From assembly GCF_050624435.1 (NCBI RefSeq), contig NC_134546.1, positions 15,771,001 through 15,835,000 on the forward strand: 64,000 bases of DNA. Reading direction: 5' to 3'. The stretch comes from Tenrec ecaudatus (taxonomy: Eukaryota; Chordata; Mammalia; Afrosoricida; Tenrecidae). Positions 31,556 through 43,088 of the stretch are shown here, piece by piece. The notes beneath the pieces were generated by a model that was not told the DNA's origin, did not search any database, and saw only the letters and a program-made list of their open reading frames with translations. Within the stretch, counting starts at the first letter, position 1. Each line of letters opens with the position of its first letter. A program made the translations under genes and the position numbers.

Positions 31556-32659
31556 TCACCTAAGAAGGACTGATTACGTGTTAAATTTTATTATTAAACA
31601 TTAGCGAATGTAGAATCGTAAGTACAGTGCCTATGGCTTAGCACGTACTTGATAAATGTCAAGTGCTGTGATTGTGAATCTTTATAGCGTCTAAAGGACC
31701 CGCCCAGTAGGCATGCATGGTCTGTGGCAGAACAAATGCATGACTGGACCTAGAAATAGATTCAGCAGACTGAGAGCTGAGAAAAAGGACATCCTGTTTG
31801 ATCAGAAAGAAAGGCACTGATGACATTTGGAAGTGCTGTTTAGGGACATCAGAAGGACAGAAACGAAAATGGAACCTGCCTGGGGGCTTCTTGAAAGGTG
31901 AGCAAGTAAACGCATTTTTGGTTGGACTTTTATAAAGGAAGCTGAGCACACACAGCCAGCTGCTCCCTCACCTCCTTCCTCCACTCTCATCTAAAACTGT
32001 CTCCCCTACCTCCCCCTACGAGAGTCATAATGAGGTGTCTGGGGACAACCTGAACTGGGCCCGGATACTTAGGATGAGTGATACATTCAAAAGTGTAAGG
32101 AATTCTAGTGGAAACAGAGCCCCTGGACGAAGTTTGAAGGACATGAGCCAGGGCCTATCCATGTTGCTGTTAAGGTCTAAATCTACACAGAGGAAGAATC
32201 TGGAAATGGGCATGAAAGTCACCAGGGGGACACGAGAGTCTCCTTGGAGCCCTGCTGCTCCTGCACATGAATAGGCAGATGCAGTCATCCAGTAGTCACA
32301 GGGGATCCTAAGTCACAAATGAGAAAACCTGTCTTCTCGACAAGAATTCTGTCCAAAGTTGATGTGCCTTCCGATAGAAGGGCTTCCAGAGAATTGGAAA
32401 AGCCCTGTCTTTGATTAGGTGAAACTTCTCTGATGCAATAGAGATGGGAAATGAGGCCAGACACGGTAGAGTGCGAACCAGCCAAACCTTAGAGCTAGAA
32501 TGGCTGCAAAGCAAGCAAGCAAACAAACATTGGAAGATGAAACTGCTTTGTAGAAAACGGCCTTAATCCATGCTTCCACCTCCATCACCAGTGGAGCTGT
32601 AGTGGGATAACGTCTCTGTTAAGACCCCATTCTGTTTCCCCAGATGAGGAGTTGGCAAG
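31556..32659. other. intron 1, mostly unassigned
   Basis: About 1.1 kb. A possible MIR remnant (GTACAGTGCCTATGGCTTAG) lies near 31622-31680. Nothing else was recognised. Confidence 0.4.
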
Positions 32660-32823
32660 CATAAAAACTCAAAACCAGATGCCAAGGGCTCAAGTAGGAA
32701 AAATATGCATTGAAGATGATGATGGCAACATATGAACAAGTGCGCTTTACACAGTGGATGAATGTGTGGATTGTGATAAAACATGTAAGATCCCCCCCCA
32801 AAGTATTTAATAATAATAATAAA
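32660..32823 (+). mobile_element. Family A 3' end, about 165 bp, sense
   Basis: CAGATGCCAAGGGCTCAAGT, GATGATGATGGCAACATATG and GTGTGGATTGTGATAAAAC. The usual AATAAAATGATT end is degraded into an AATAAT run. Confidence 0.85.
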
Positions 32824-32831
32824 ACCCTTCA

Positions 32832-32990
32832 AAGCCACACTTACTGCCTCAAGTGCATACCGACTCATAGTGACCCTGTAGGAACAGGGCACAGTTGCCC
32901 CAATGAGTGTCCCAGACTTTAACTGTCTATGGGAGTAGAAAGCCCTGGCCTTCTCCTGGTGGATTTGTACCACTGACCTTATAAATTGCA
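32832..32990 (-). mobile_element. AfroSINE, antisense
   Basis: GCATACCGACTCATAGTGAC, GGGAGTAGAAAGCCCTGG and a truncated head ending near ACTGACCTTATAA. An LTR abuts it on the right. Confidence 0.85.
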
Positions 32991-32995
32991 CTGTT

Positions 32996-33634
32996 TGTGT
33001 TAGGCAAAGTTCTCTAGAGATGTGTATAAGAGGATAGGTTTATGCCACGAGAAGGAATGTAACAGCTAATTAGTCCACACAACTGTACAGAGGGCTCAGT
33101 TCAACTCACTTCTGTGGAACAGTTAATATACTGGTGGTCCTTCAACTCAAGTGGGATGCTCTGTCCAAGGTCAAGGAAGCAAACAGCAGAGTCCTCCTCC
33201 AGGCAAGGCAGGCAGAGTCTGCCCATGGGCAGCAAACAGCTGGGTGGGTCACCAACAGTCAGTAGCTCGGGAGTTTAGCGAAGCAGACCCGGATGGGATA
33301 TTGAACGCAAACAATGCAAGGCGACAGGATCCACCAGCCTCGTGGCCAAGTGATGTATGTACTGGCAGCGGGGTGAAGCAGGTTTTGAAGGAGCCTCAAG
33401 CTCTAGCTACATGATCCACAGGTTGCCTTGGCCCACAGGTAGTGTAGCCCACAGGTAGAGGCAGAAAACTAGCTAAAACAGCAGCACGCTCCAGCATGCC
33501 TCTTATCACCAGAGAGCAAGAGAGAAAGGGGCAGGCCTTGCAGAGCCATTTATCTCGATGCCTTCCAATTAAACTGTGACCTGATTAATACCACATCTTC
33601 CTATTGACCAGGTTGACACAATAAACCAATCACA
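32996..33634 (-). mobile_element. solo LTR, TG/CA group, antisense
   Basis: A 639-bp element from TGTGTTAGGCAAAGTTCTCT to AATAAACCAATCACA, with shared internal blocks GGTCACCAACAGTCAG, CCCACAGGTAGTGTAG and AGCCATTTATCTC. The flanking 5-mers (CTGTT, AAGAC) do not match, so the target duplication is lost or one edge is displaced. Confidence 0.85.
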
Positions 33635-34494
33635 AAGACCCAAGGAAGATATACAAGTTAGAAGAAAACATATTTTACTAACAAAGCTCTGCAGCATTAC
33701 ATGAGGAAGAATTTTCTTAGATAAAATCCATGACCTAAAATGTTCTATGTGGCCAAGATATCATTTACATGTGAAGAAAATAGAAAGACATTTTCAGATA
33801 GACACAGATTTTGTAGGGGACGGGAATAGGAATAATGTACTTTAGGAGATTAATCAAAAGGTGAGACAAAGTTTTAAAATGCTTTATAATAATTGTATTC
33901 AAACGTCAACGTGTCCTTTGAAGCTATTTAAGTAAACAAATACTTCTAATTGGCATTTTTAATAAAAGTTTCGAGATGGCATCAACAAACATCATCAGTC
34001 TTCCATGAAAAAGTAATAACTGAATACAAGAGTTTTTGTAGAGAAATGCTATCTTTATGAAAGTTGAATTCCCTTGAAAGCAATGGCCACTACATGGAAT
34101 GTTGCAAGAATTATATTCAATTCATTTAAAGATCAGTTTGTGAAACTTTCCCTAAAATTCAAGCGGAAGAAATATAGAGATTAAAAGTATCAGGTGGTAG
34201 AGAAACAATACAAAGGAACTGGGCATTCAATACAGATAGGTAAGGAATTCTTTGGATATAAACAAATTCTTGAGAGAATGAGTCGCCGTGCCTTGGGGAT
34301 CAGGACCATAGTCTTGGGGACTGCAAGGCTTACTTGCATGGCATAGTTCACAAAGAGACTGTTTCACATCCTACATTTGTGAGTAGTGACGAGGTCTTGA
34401 AGGCTTGTGAGGAGCCACCTAAGATTCAGTCATTAAGAACAGTGATGAAAATCATGGGAAAATATAGAGTCAGCTAGTCCAGTGGACTAATGGA
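33635..34494. other. intron 1, AT-rich, possible old LINE remnant
   Basis: About 860 bp. GATATCATTTACATGTGAAG then AAAATAGAAAGACATTTTC (33758-33800) recalls LINE-1 3' sequence, but the match is too diverged for a firm call. Confidence 0.35.
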
Positions 34495-34780
34495 CCACAC
34501 AAACATCAGACCTCAAAACCAGAAGAACTAGATGGTGCCCAGGTACCACTACCAACTGCCCTTAGAAGGATTATGTTAGAAAATCCTGGCAAAAATGGGG
34601 GGAAATGCAGACAAAGGTCAAAATCATAAAAGACTAGCCCTACTGGTAGGAAAGAGACAGATGGGACCCCCACCCCCCGCTCCACTTCTGAGACTCTATA
34701 GCCTGTAGTCACCCTTCAGCTATGGACCTAAACCCACCCCTGTGGTCAAATCATCAGCCGTTTAGGACCCAAGAGCCTCA
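34495..34780 (+). mobile_element. afrotherian LINE-1 3'UTR fragment, sense
   Basis: GAAGAACTAGATGGTGCCCA is shared with 50101-50120, followed by related but diverged text (CTATAGCCTGTAGTCACCCT). This is the start of the 3'UTR segment of an afrotherian L1. Confidence 0.7.
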
Positions 34781-35256
34781 AGGACACGGTTCATTAGGTT
34801 AGGAAGGATGGAGGATTGGAAAAGGGAGACACCATGAAGAAGTGAGGGTGCGTTGAAGGGATGACAATGGACGGGTTGAAACAACGTGTGTGAGTTGTTG
34901 AAGGTAGCACGATGATCTGCTCTGTCAACCTCCACTCCATTCACAACAGAAGATTTTAAAAAAGAATTCGGGGAAGAAGCAGATATTTGCAAGAGGTAAT
35001 TATTTCAGAGCTGCAGAGAGATTGGAGTCTTTAGATTGAGAGGATTTACCAAGTATCACCTCTGATTAATTTGCAAAGGATCTGCAACTTTGACCATCTT
35101 CTTAAAATCCAAGAATGAGTAGAAAATTAAGTCAAGTTCATGAATTATTATTCACTTCCTCCATCACATCTGAACTCTAAATATCCAGAGAGATGACTTT
35201 AGATTCTGCTGAGATAACTTTTTTGTTGTTTAATCCTCTGAGATCAGAAATAAAGA

Positions 35257-35455
35257 AGGAGCTTTGATGGCAGAGTGAGTTAGATGTGGGGCTGCTAATC
35301 TCAAGGTCAGGAGGGTGAATCCACCAGTTGCTCCACAGGAGGAAAAGGAGGCTGTCTGCTCCCATAAACATTTACAGCCTAGGAAACCCAGAGGGGCAGT
35401 TCTATGCTCTGTCCTGTAGGGTTGCTATGCCTTGTACATCTGATGGCAGTGGGTG
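35257..35455 (+). mobile_element. AfroSINE, sense
   Basis: GGCTGCTAATCTCAAGGTCA, GGAGGCTGTCTGCTCCCATA, AGAGGGGCAGTTCTATGC and GATGGCAGTGGG. Confidence 0.88.
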
Positions 35456-37123
35456 GTGAAGGTCAAATTAAAGTGTGGGTTATCTGAAAATGGAGGATTT
35501 CCCATAAAAGAAAACAAAAACCCAAACCAGGATTCACATTAACATTAGTTTTTAATTCTCAACACTAAATGCTCCCCAAATACCCCAATAATTATAGTCT
35601 TAAGTAAAAGTAAAATGTGTTTCTTAGAACCCAGGTTTTCTCAGGTTCTTAAAATCTGGGTTTATCTTAACATTCACAATTTCTCAAAAATACAAAATGC
35701 ACCACCCACATGTCCACATCATAACTTGAAGATATTGACATGAAAATGAAAAGGTATTTGAAATAATTATGAGAGAAATAAATCCGGGTGTAAGAGAAAT
35801 AGACCTTAGGAATGCCATCAGAGAAGGTTAATACATCATAATGTTATTGTCAAAATTATGTAGCAAAATTCTCAAAAGTGCAAATGAAAAATGTAAACGA
35901 ATAAAATTAAATTTAAATTCCAGATGATGTAAATGAAACCCGAGATGTAAGAGGACCCGTTGGATGCTATTTCCTTAGTGATAGTTACAGAGAAACAGGA
36001 TTTTAAATATTACCTAAAAGGTAAAGCATTTAAGGAAATAATTATAATCGTGTTAAACGGGATTATGCGTACTACGTTCACACGGATCGGAAAAGGTCTC
36101 TGTAGCCCTCAGACTTCCTCTCCTCTTCCACAAAAGTCCACGTGTAAGAGCGAGTGGCTCTGAATTTTGAACATCAGTGGTAATAGTAGTTCGATGTGGT
36201 GATTAAACAACAACCAAAAAATACTCATGGGAAAATGCTCAGTCTTGTAGATTTTGCCCCGAGCCCATAGACTCTGAGGGGAATTGGAGAGGATTCATTT
36301 ACACTTGGGAGAAGATTCTTTTGTCTTGGTCCAGTTGATTGCATGGACAATTCATCAAATCTTAAATTTAAAAAATTAGGAAAAGTCAGAGCTTTTCCCA
36401 AGTCACTTTTTTCTTGGGTGAGGTATCATTTTTACCAAAGATAACAAAGCTCCCAACCAATCTTGGCATAAAAACTCTAAACTCTGAATTAGATATCATT
36501 AAAACAAAGCAAAAAGTATGGTAGAGGAATAGTACACCAAGACCAGGTAGGCTTTAATCTAGCAAGACACGTGCTTCAGTATTTAGGAGATGTTTTAAGA
36601 TAATTCCCACTTATTTTGATCGCAGAATATAAATGTATTATCATCTCAGCAGAATCTGAAAAGATGCCTCTCTGAATACTTAAAGAGTTCAAAGGCTACA
36701 GAGGCCCTGAATCTTAATGAATTGGGTTGATTTAATAAGTGTATTTTAAACACTGTACCCCACAGAGAATAAGCTTGCCTTTCAAATGTCCATGAAATAT
36801 GTATTAGGTCACAAAGATGCCTCAATAGATATCCCAAGGCACGATTTTTCAGCCCACAATCTCAGCAATAAATAACAGAAATGAATAACAAATGCACAGC
36901 AACACTTCAGCTACCAGAGGGAAATATAGATTTTTTATATCGTCTTGTTCTGGGGAAGGCAAGACAGGGAGGAGCGAAATCAATGAAAACGGAAAGAAAA
37001 TGCCCGTCTTGCAGAGGTTGGCAAATGTGCCCGTTGAGTCAAAATTTGGTAGGAACATGGCCTTGTTCATTCGTCCAGCTATCGCCAAGCACCGCGGCAG
37101 CGTCGAGCAGTTCCCACAGAAAC
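35456..37123. other. intron 1, AT-rich, nothing recognised
   Basis: About 1.7 kb, the longest repeat-poor stretch of intron 1. Two overlapping open frames at 36881-37225 were examined and not supported as coding. Confidence 0.45.
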
Positions 37124-37231
37124 TACCGTATTTACTTGTGTGTAAGCCGAGTTTTTCAGCACATTTTTAAATGCAGTTTTGTAGTACAATTAGGTGCCTC
37201 AGCTGATATTCAGGTCGGCTTATAGTTGAGT
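37124..37231. mobile_element. short inverted-repeat element (MITE-like)
   Basis: Left arm TACCGTATTTACTTGTGTGT followed by AAGCCGAG, right arm CGGCTTATAGTTGAGTA. The arms are imperfect inverted repeats, with an internal TTTTTCAGCACATTTTT. It resembles a widespread animal MITE with 'taccgtatttactcgtgtataagccgag' ends. Family not named. Confidence 0.6.
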
Positions 37232-37624
37232 ATCTAAAAGATTTATACCCGAAGGGCCTAAAAGATTTACTCTCTGGTCCTTCAGAGAAAATGTTTGCTG
37301 CTCTTTGTGCCTCAATAAAAAGTGGACAAAGAATGTTGGTACAAGGCTTGCACGTAGAAGGGCCCCACACTTAGTTTATTACCCAGTGGACACTGTCCCT
37401 AAATTCTGAATAATTTTTTAACCTGAGGCTCTGCATTTTATTTTGCATTGAACCCGGCCAGTTAGTGTGGCGTGCCCTGATTGATTCTCAGTACTTTTAA
37501 ATGGGAGAAAATCAAATGCACATTAAGTGTTCGGTGGGGGGAGGGATTCTGTGTCTTTTCATTATGGTGAGGCTTCATTCCGATTGCTGTGGACACAGAG
37601 GAAGCCAGTTGGTAAAGTGAGAGA

Positions 37625-37762
37625 CGCCAAAACCAAACTCACTGCCGCCGAGTCAGTGCTGACTTGCAATGACCCCAGGGGACAGAGTAGACTGTCCCTG
37701 TTGATTTCCAAGGCTATGACTCGTCACGGGAGTAGAAAGCCTCATCTTTCTCCTGAGGGGCC
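37625..37762 (-). mobile_element. AfroSINE, antisense, 5'-truncated
   Basis: CTCACTGCCGCCGAGTCAG, GGAGTAGAAAGCCTCATC and TTTCTCCTGAGG. Confidence 0.88.
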
Positions 37763-38093
37763 GCGGCACCAGGCCTCCATTTCACAAAGGAAGAAGCTGC
37801 CCTGGGAGAAAGGGAAACATTACGGTCAAAGTCCCACTAGTACACGGGAGAGTGTGAGTCTGAACCAAGCCAGCTGCCAAGGTCATGCTCAGAACTACAG
37901 CGCTCACTGGCTTCAAGAGTCTTTGGGGCCGATAGTTCTTGGAGACAGAGGCTTAGACTTTTTTTCTTTAATAAACTTTAAGCCAGGTAAGTCCACCTTT
38001 AGGAATTAAAGGAATACAACAACCACAAGTTAAGAAATAAGAGTCTGTATACTCAGATATATGTATATAATCTATGAATTGTGTGTGTGGATG

Positions 38094-38109
38094 GATAGAT
38101 AGATCGATC

Positions 38110-38159
<50 letters not shown>

Positions 38160-38164
38160 CAGAT
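38094..38164. repeat. (GATA)n microsatellite
   Basis: About 17 GATA units with two GATC interruptions at 38102-38110. Confidence 0.95.
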
Positions 38165-38662
38165 GAATTCCAATCTGTAAAGATGCTTTCTTCATCCCTT
38201 GAGAGGCCCTGCCTACTTCACACAGGTGTGTTGGGGTGAGGGGAGGGGAGGACAGAACTTGCTTCCAAGTTGAAAATTTAAACACCTACAGAATATGCCT
38301 ATTGGCTTTTGCCTGCCCCACCACCCCCCCAACCAGTGCGTCTCTTGTATATGAGTCTCTGTGCTTGAGGGAGGCTGACTCTGCCCTTGGGGCATGCGAG
38401 TGCGGGGACCTCAGACCCACACAGTGCCCTCTGACTTTCCTGGCAGCCACAGAAAAGTCGCGGATCTGGTCATGGTCACTTAGCTGGCATTCCCAATTCT
38501 CCTTGGTCGCTTTGGCTAGTGGACCAGGATCTCTAACTCATGGGGGTCCCTCTGGAGCCCTATTATCATCAGCTCAGGCCTGTCCAGGCCAACTACCTGG
38601 TATCCAACTGGCCAGCAAGATGAACCTCCAGGCTGGCCCACTGGCTCTCAACTGTGAGGGCT
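38165..38662. other. intron 1, nothing recognised
   Basis: About 500 bp. One open frame of 142 codons is present, without recognisable product or splice context. Confidence 0.4.
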
Positions 38663-39103
38663 AACTGTTGACTGTTGTATAGCTGATATGGACCACTGTG
38701 TAGGGTGGTGGCTTCCCTGAGACCCAAACATGAATCTCCCTCGTTTGGCATTTCTGGGCGAGCTATTCATCTCCCACTGCTGCACCCCTCCCTCATGTCA
38801 TTATCCCCAGGAATCAGAGAGGAGGTCTGTGCCTTCCCTAGCCCTCTGTCCTACCTCTGAGCCCCAGGGGGTAAATTCTGTCACCAACTGGTCCAGAGGA
38901 AAGTCTCCTGTTTCACCATCACTGTCTGAAGGCTCCCAACTTGGTTCTGAACCAGCTTACAGCAGTCTGAGAATCTCTCTTTTGACAAGACCTTGTTTTC
39001 AAACCTGTTCTCTTGCTGAAAAATCAAAACTTGAGTTTCAAATATGAATCTCCCCCTCATTGCTTCACTGCTGGAATAAATGAACCCTCCTTCCACCACA
39101 GAT
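38663..39103 (+). mobile_element. possible LTR, unclassified
   Basis: A segment running from TGTTGACTGTTG to CTTCCACCACA, with a GAATAAATGAACCC signal about 30 bp before its end, has LTR-like layout. No 5-bp duplication is visible and no second copy lies in the window, so this is only a candidate. Confidence 0.3.
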
Positions 39104-39185
39104 AGATGCCTTGGACCCACCAGGATGGGTTAAGTCATCTCCGTACAAATGCCAAAGAGAAAAGCACAAGTAAAATTTCAGGTAG

Positions 39186-41035
39186 CGACAGAGCAGCAAG
39201 GGGAACAAAGCAACGAAGTGCCCAGGGAATACCAAAAATAGACTTTGGGGCCAGGGCTTGGCACCCCATCAGACTCGACCGGAAAACACTCTGAAAGGCC
39301 AACCAACAGTCCTTGAACTAACTACAAGCTTTTCTTTCTTGTTTTGTTTTGTTGTCATTTGGCTTGTTGATGTTGTTGTGGTTGCTTTGTTTTATTTTGT
39401 TGCTTGGTTTTGCTCTATCTTGTTTTTGTGCATGTTATTATCTGCTGGTCTGTCTAAATAAAATAGGCTGGATGAACAATCTGGAGGAGAAAACAAGGGG
39501 ACTGACAGTTCTGGGGGGATATGGGAGAGGGGGAGGTAGAGGGGAAAGGAAGTGGTGTTAATAAACCCAGGGACAAGGGAAAACAAGTGATCCAAATTGG
39601 TGGTGAGGAGGGTGTAGGAGGCTTGGTAGGGCTTGATCAAGGGTAATGTAACCAAGAGGAATTACTGAAACCCAAATGAAGATTGAGCATGATAGTGGGA
39701 CAAGAGGAAAGTTAAAGGAAATAGAGGAAAGAGCTAGGAGGCAAAGGGCATTTATAGAGGTCTAAATGCAGGCATATACATATGTAAATATATTTATGAG
39801 GATGTGGAAATAGATCTATGTGCATATATGTATAGGTTTAGTATTAAGGTATCAGATGGACATTGGGCCTCCACTCAAGTACTCCTTCAATGCAAGAACA
39901 CTTTGTTCTATTAAACTGGCATTCCATGATTCTCACCTTCCCGACACAATTGCTGAAGACAAAGCGGACGAACAAGCAAATGTGGTGAAGAAAGCTGATG
40001 GTGCCCGGCTATCAAAAGATATAGCATCCAGGGTCTTAAAGACTTGAAGGTAAACACGTGGCCATCTAGCTCAGAAGCAACAAAGCCCACATGGAAGAAG
40101 CACATCAGTGTGCGTGATCACGAGGTGCCAAAGGGATCAGTTATCAGGCATCAAAGAATAAAAAATCATATCATTGTGTGCTCACCTCCCCTATATAGTC
40201 GCTGAAGACGAATGGGTGCATAAACAAGTGTGGTGAAGAAAGCTGATGGTGCCCGGCTAGCAAAAGATATAGTATCTGCTGTCTTAAAGGCTTGAAGGTA
40301 AACAAGCTGCCATCTAGCTCAGAAACAACAAAGTCCACATGGAAGAAGCACACCAGCCTTTGCGATCATGAGGTGTCTAACAGATCAGCTATCAGGCATC
40401 ATCAGAACAAAAACTCATATCATTGTGAATGAGGGGGAGTGTGGAGTGGAGACCCAAAGCTCATTGGTAGGCAAGTGAACATCCCCTTACAGAGGGGTTG
40501 CGGGGAGGAGACAAGCCAGTCAGTGCAATGTAGCAATGATGAAACATACAACTTTCCTATAGTTCCTAAATGCTTCCTCCCCACTATCATGATCCCAATT
40601 CTACCTTACAAATCTGGCTGAACCAGAGGATCTACACTGGTACAGAAAGGCACTGGAAACACAAGGGAATCCAGGGAGGATGACCCCTTCAGGACCAGTG
40701 GTGAGAGTTGTGATACTGGGAAGGTGGGGTAGAAAGGGGGAACTGATTACAAGGATCTCCATAAAACCTCCTCCCTGGGGGACAGACAACAGAAAAGTGG
40801 GTGAAGGGAGATGTTGGACAGTGTAAGACATGACAGAATAATAATTTATAAATTATCAAGGGTTCATGAGGGAGGGGGGGAGTAGGGAGGGGGAAAAATG
40901 AGCTGATGCCAGGGGATTAAGTGGAGAGCAAATGTTTTGAGAATGATGAAGGCAATGAATGTACAAATGTGCTTTACACAATTGATGTATGTGTGGGTTG
41001 TGATATGAGCCCCTAATAAAATGATTAAAACAATT
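39186..41035 (+). mobile_element. Family A element, 1.85 kb, sense to ANTXR1
   Basis: Starts in the CGACAGAGCAGCAAGGGGAA block and runs through both copies of the internal module to CCCCTAATAAAATGATTAAA. It is flanked by the 10-bp repeat TTTCAGGTAG (39176-39185 and 41036-41045). The AATAAA signal is intact and in the orientation of ANTXR1 transcription. Confidence 0.92.
39932..40427 (+). repeat. tandem 249-bp module inside Family A
   Basis: Two units starting at CTCACC (39932 and 40181), period 249 bp, the same module as at 9941. The second unit is the more divergent relative to single-unit copies. Confidence 0.9.
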
Positions 41036-41045
41036 TTTCAGGTAG

Positions 41046-41165
41046 TGTTGTTGCATATGTAAATATATATTTGCATATAAATTTACATTGATAGACAATG
41101 TGGATGTAATGCATATGTATATATGTAATGTGTGTACATATATGTATATATATATTTATAAGGAT
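41046..41165. repeat. AT-rich TATG/TATA low-complexity stretch
   Basis: About 120 bp of alternating ATGTATA-type sequence directly after the Family A insertion, holding many short palindromes. Confidence 0.8.
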
Positions 41166-41262
41166 GTTCATCATAACATCTTCATAACCAAAATAGTGAA
41201 AGCACCCCAATATCCAGGAAGGAACTACGCCCATAACACAGTGTCTCTAAAGAGGCCTAGAG

Positions 41263-41470
41263 GAGCCCTAGTGGCGTACTGGTTACACATTGAGCTGCTA
41301 ACCTCAAGGTCAGCAGTTCAAAACCACCAGCCAATCCATAGGAGAAAGATAAGGCTTTCTACTCCCCTAAAGATTACAAGCCTGGGAAACCCAGAGGGGC
41401 AGTTACAGCCTGTCCTATAGAGTCACTATGAGTCGGAGTCAACTCGCTGGCAGTGAGGGTTTTTGTTGTT
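41263..41470 (+). mobile_element. AfroSINE, full length, sense
   Basis: One of the best-preserved copies: GAGCCCTAGTGGCGTACTGG, CTCAAGGTCAGCAGTTCAAA, TCCTATAGAGTCACTATGAG and TCGGAGTCAACTCGCTGGCA, ending in a TTTTTGTTG tail. Confidence 0.95.
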
Positions 41471-41989
41471 GTTTGTTTGCCATTTTGGAAGTATCTCTAA
41501 AGTGCAGAAAAGTCTAACGTTGCAAGTGATGCTGTAGAAAATTGCTTAATGACACTAAAAGGTTTTCATCCTCATCATAGTAGGTGAGAAGAACGGGGAC
41601 CAGAGCTGATAGAAAAGCAAAGTATATATGTTGGAAGAGGGTGGAGGATCTATATTGAAAATAGAGTCACTAGAGTGTGGTCAGTGATCTCTGAGACCGG
41701 GCGATTTTAGTTGTCATTTGTAACCTGTGCTGCATTTGCAACCACGAGCCCTGCTTTAAGGCCACATTTCCAAGTCCTCTCCTTTGGAGCTCCTTCCGAG
41801 TCACTGCCTTCCAAGTAATTCAACGCACAGTTGCATTTACTCGACTGATGTTAGCCTGCCCCCCTTTTGTCTTTCTTGGGTGCAAAGAGATTGTGGCGGC
41901 CTCAACTCTGCAGAGGCAGAGAGTGGGAGAAACCAGAGCACAGCCAGGGACTTTGGTGATAGGAACTTCCACGAGGGGAACTTCCACAA

Positions 41990-42160
41990 AGGAGTCCCTG
42001 AGTGGTGCACGTCGTGAAGGAGCCTGGTTGCTAGCTGAAAGGTTGGGAGTTCGAGGTCACCCGGAGCCGGTCTGGAAGAGAGCTCTGCTGACCAGCCCTG
42101 GGAAATCCTGTGGACTCCATGGTTCTCCTCTGGCCAGGCTTGACTCCGTGGTAACTATTG
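41990..42160 (+). mobile_element. AfroSINE, diverged, sense
   Basis: GAGTCCCTGAGTGGTGCACG and GAAAGGTTGGGAGTTCGAGG, then a diverged body. Confidence 0.7.
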
Positions 42161-42289
42161 TTTTGCTTCTTAAGCTAGCCCGTCATTTCTTGTCCAGTCA
42201 GCAATGCTTCTGTGCTGAATTAGTCTCAGAAGTACCAAGAGTGGACTTCAGAACAGGCTTCCAGGCTCTGCTGGGTCTCTCTCTAGGTT

Positions 42290-42700
42290 GTACTTTGTGA
42301 TATTGATTAAGGGAGTGCCAATGGAAAGGGGACCTTTTGCTACAAAATCATGTTGGGGCAGAGAGGAGAGAGCATTAGACCTGATTGTGATGATGTGCAT
42401 ACAACGCTTTTTAAAAAGTGATTTAACTATGGATGTGTGTGGTATGAAGAAAACTACTAAAATAATAATAAGAAGAAATCAAACTTGACCAATGGTCACC
42501 GTGGGTGAAGGAGGAAGCGTTTTTGCTTAGGGGGTATTGAGTTTCTGTTAATGGTGGCGGAAAAATTTGGGAAAGGATATCAATAGTGGTCGTACAACAT
42601 GAAGAGTATAATGACTGGCACTGAGTTATACATTTAGGAGTTATTGAATGGGGGAATGTTTTGTTGTGTGTATTTTTGTCACAGTAAAAAAACCTACATG
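42290..42700 (+). mobile_element. LINE-1 3' end, sense
   Basis: GTACAACATGAAGAGTATAA, CACTGAGTTATACATTTAGG, ATTGAATGGGGGAATGTTTT and a TTGTCACAGTAAAAAAA end match the common L1 3' terminus (cactgaattgtacac ... ttgttgtatatattt). Confidence 0.75.
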
Positions 42701-42839
42701 AAAAAGAAAAACATAATAAAGATTGTCACCCAAGTCACAATAAAAAGTAAAATCAAACAAAATCATTTTGGTCATGACCCACAAGGAAGAGGATATGTAT
42801 TATTCCACATCTCATTGCAGTACACATTAAAACAACAAC

Positions 42840-42930
42840 TGTTGTCACCGAGTAGATTCTAATTCATCCTAGTGACCCTGCAGGACAAGCTGGGACTGCT
42901 GCATACAACTTCCAACGGTGTAACCCAAGA
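42840..42930 (-). mobile_element. AfroSINE fragment, antisense
   Basis: GTTGTCACCGAGTAGATTC and CTAGTGACCCTGCAGGACAA. It abuts a sense copy. Confidence 0.75.
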
Positions 42931-43088
42931 TGCTCTTGAGTAAGTGTCGCGCTGCTGATCGAAGGTTGGAGGTTCAAGTCCACCAGCACTCTGTGGGAGA
43001 AAGATGGGACTTCCCGCTCTGTAAAGGCGTGCAGCCTTGGAGACCCTGCAGAGGGTGGCTCTGAGTTATGACCAACTCAACGGCCACG
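42931..43088 (+). mobile_element. AfroSINE, sense
   Basis: GCTGCTGATCGAAGGTTGGA, GGTTCAAGTCCACCAGCAC and ACCAACTCAACGGCCACG. Forms an inverted pair with the preceding fragment. Confidence 0.8.

Noticed and set aside
36881..37225. Pair of overlapping frames of 114 and 92 codons
   Set aside because: Two overlapping frames of similar length, no recognisable domain, no clear splice sites, and the right end runs into a MITE-like element.
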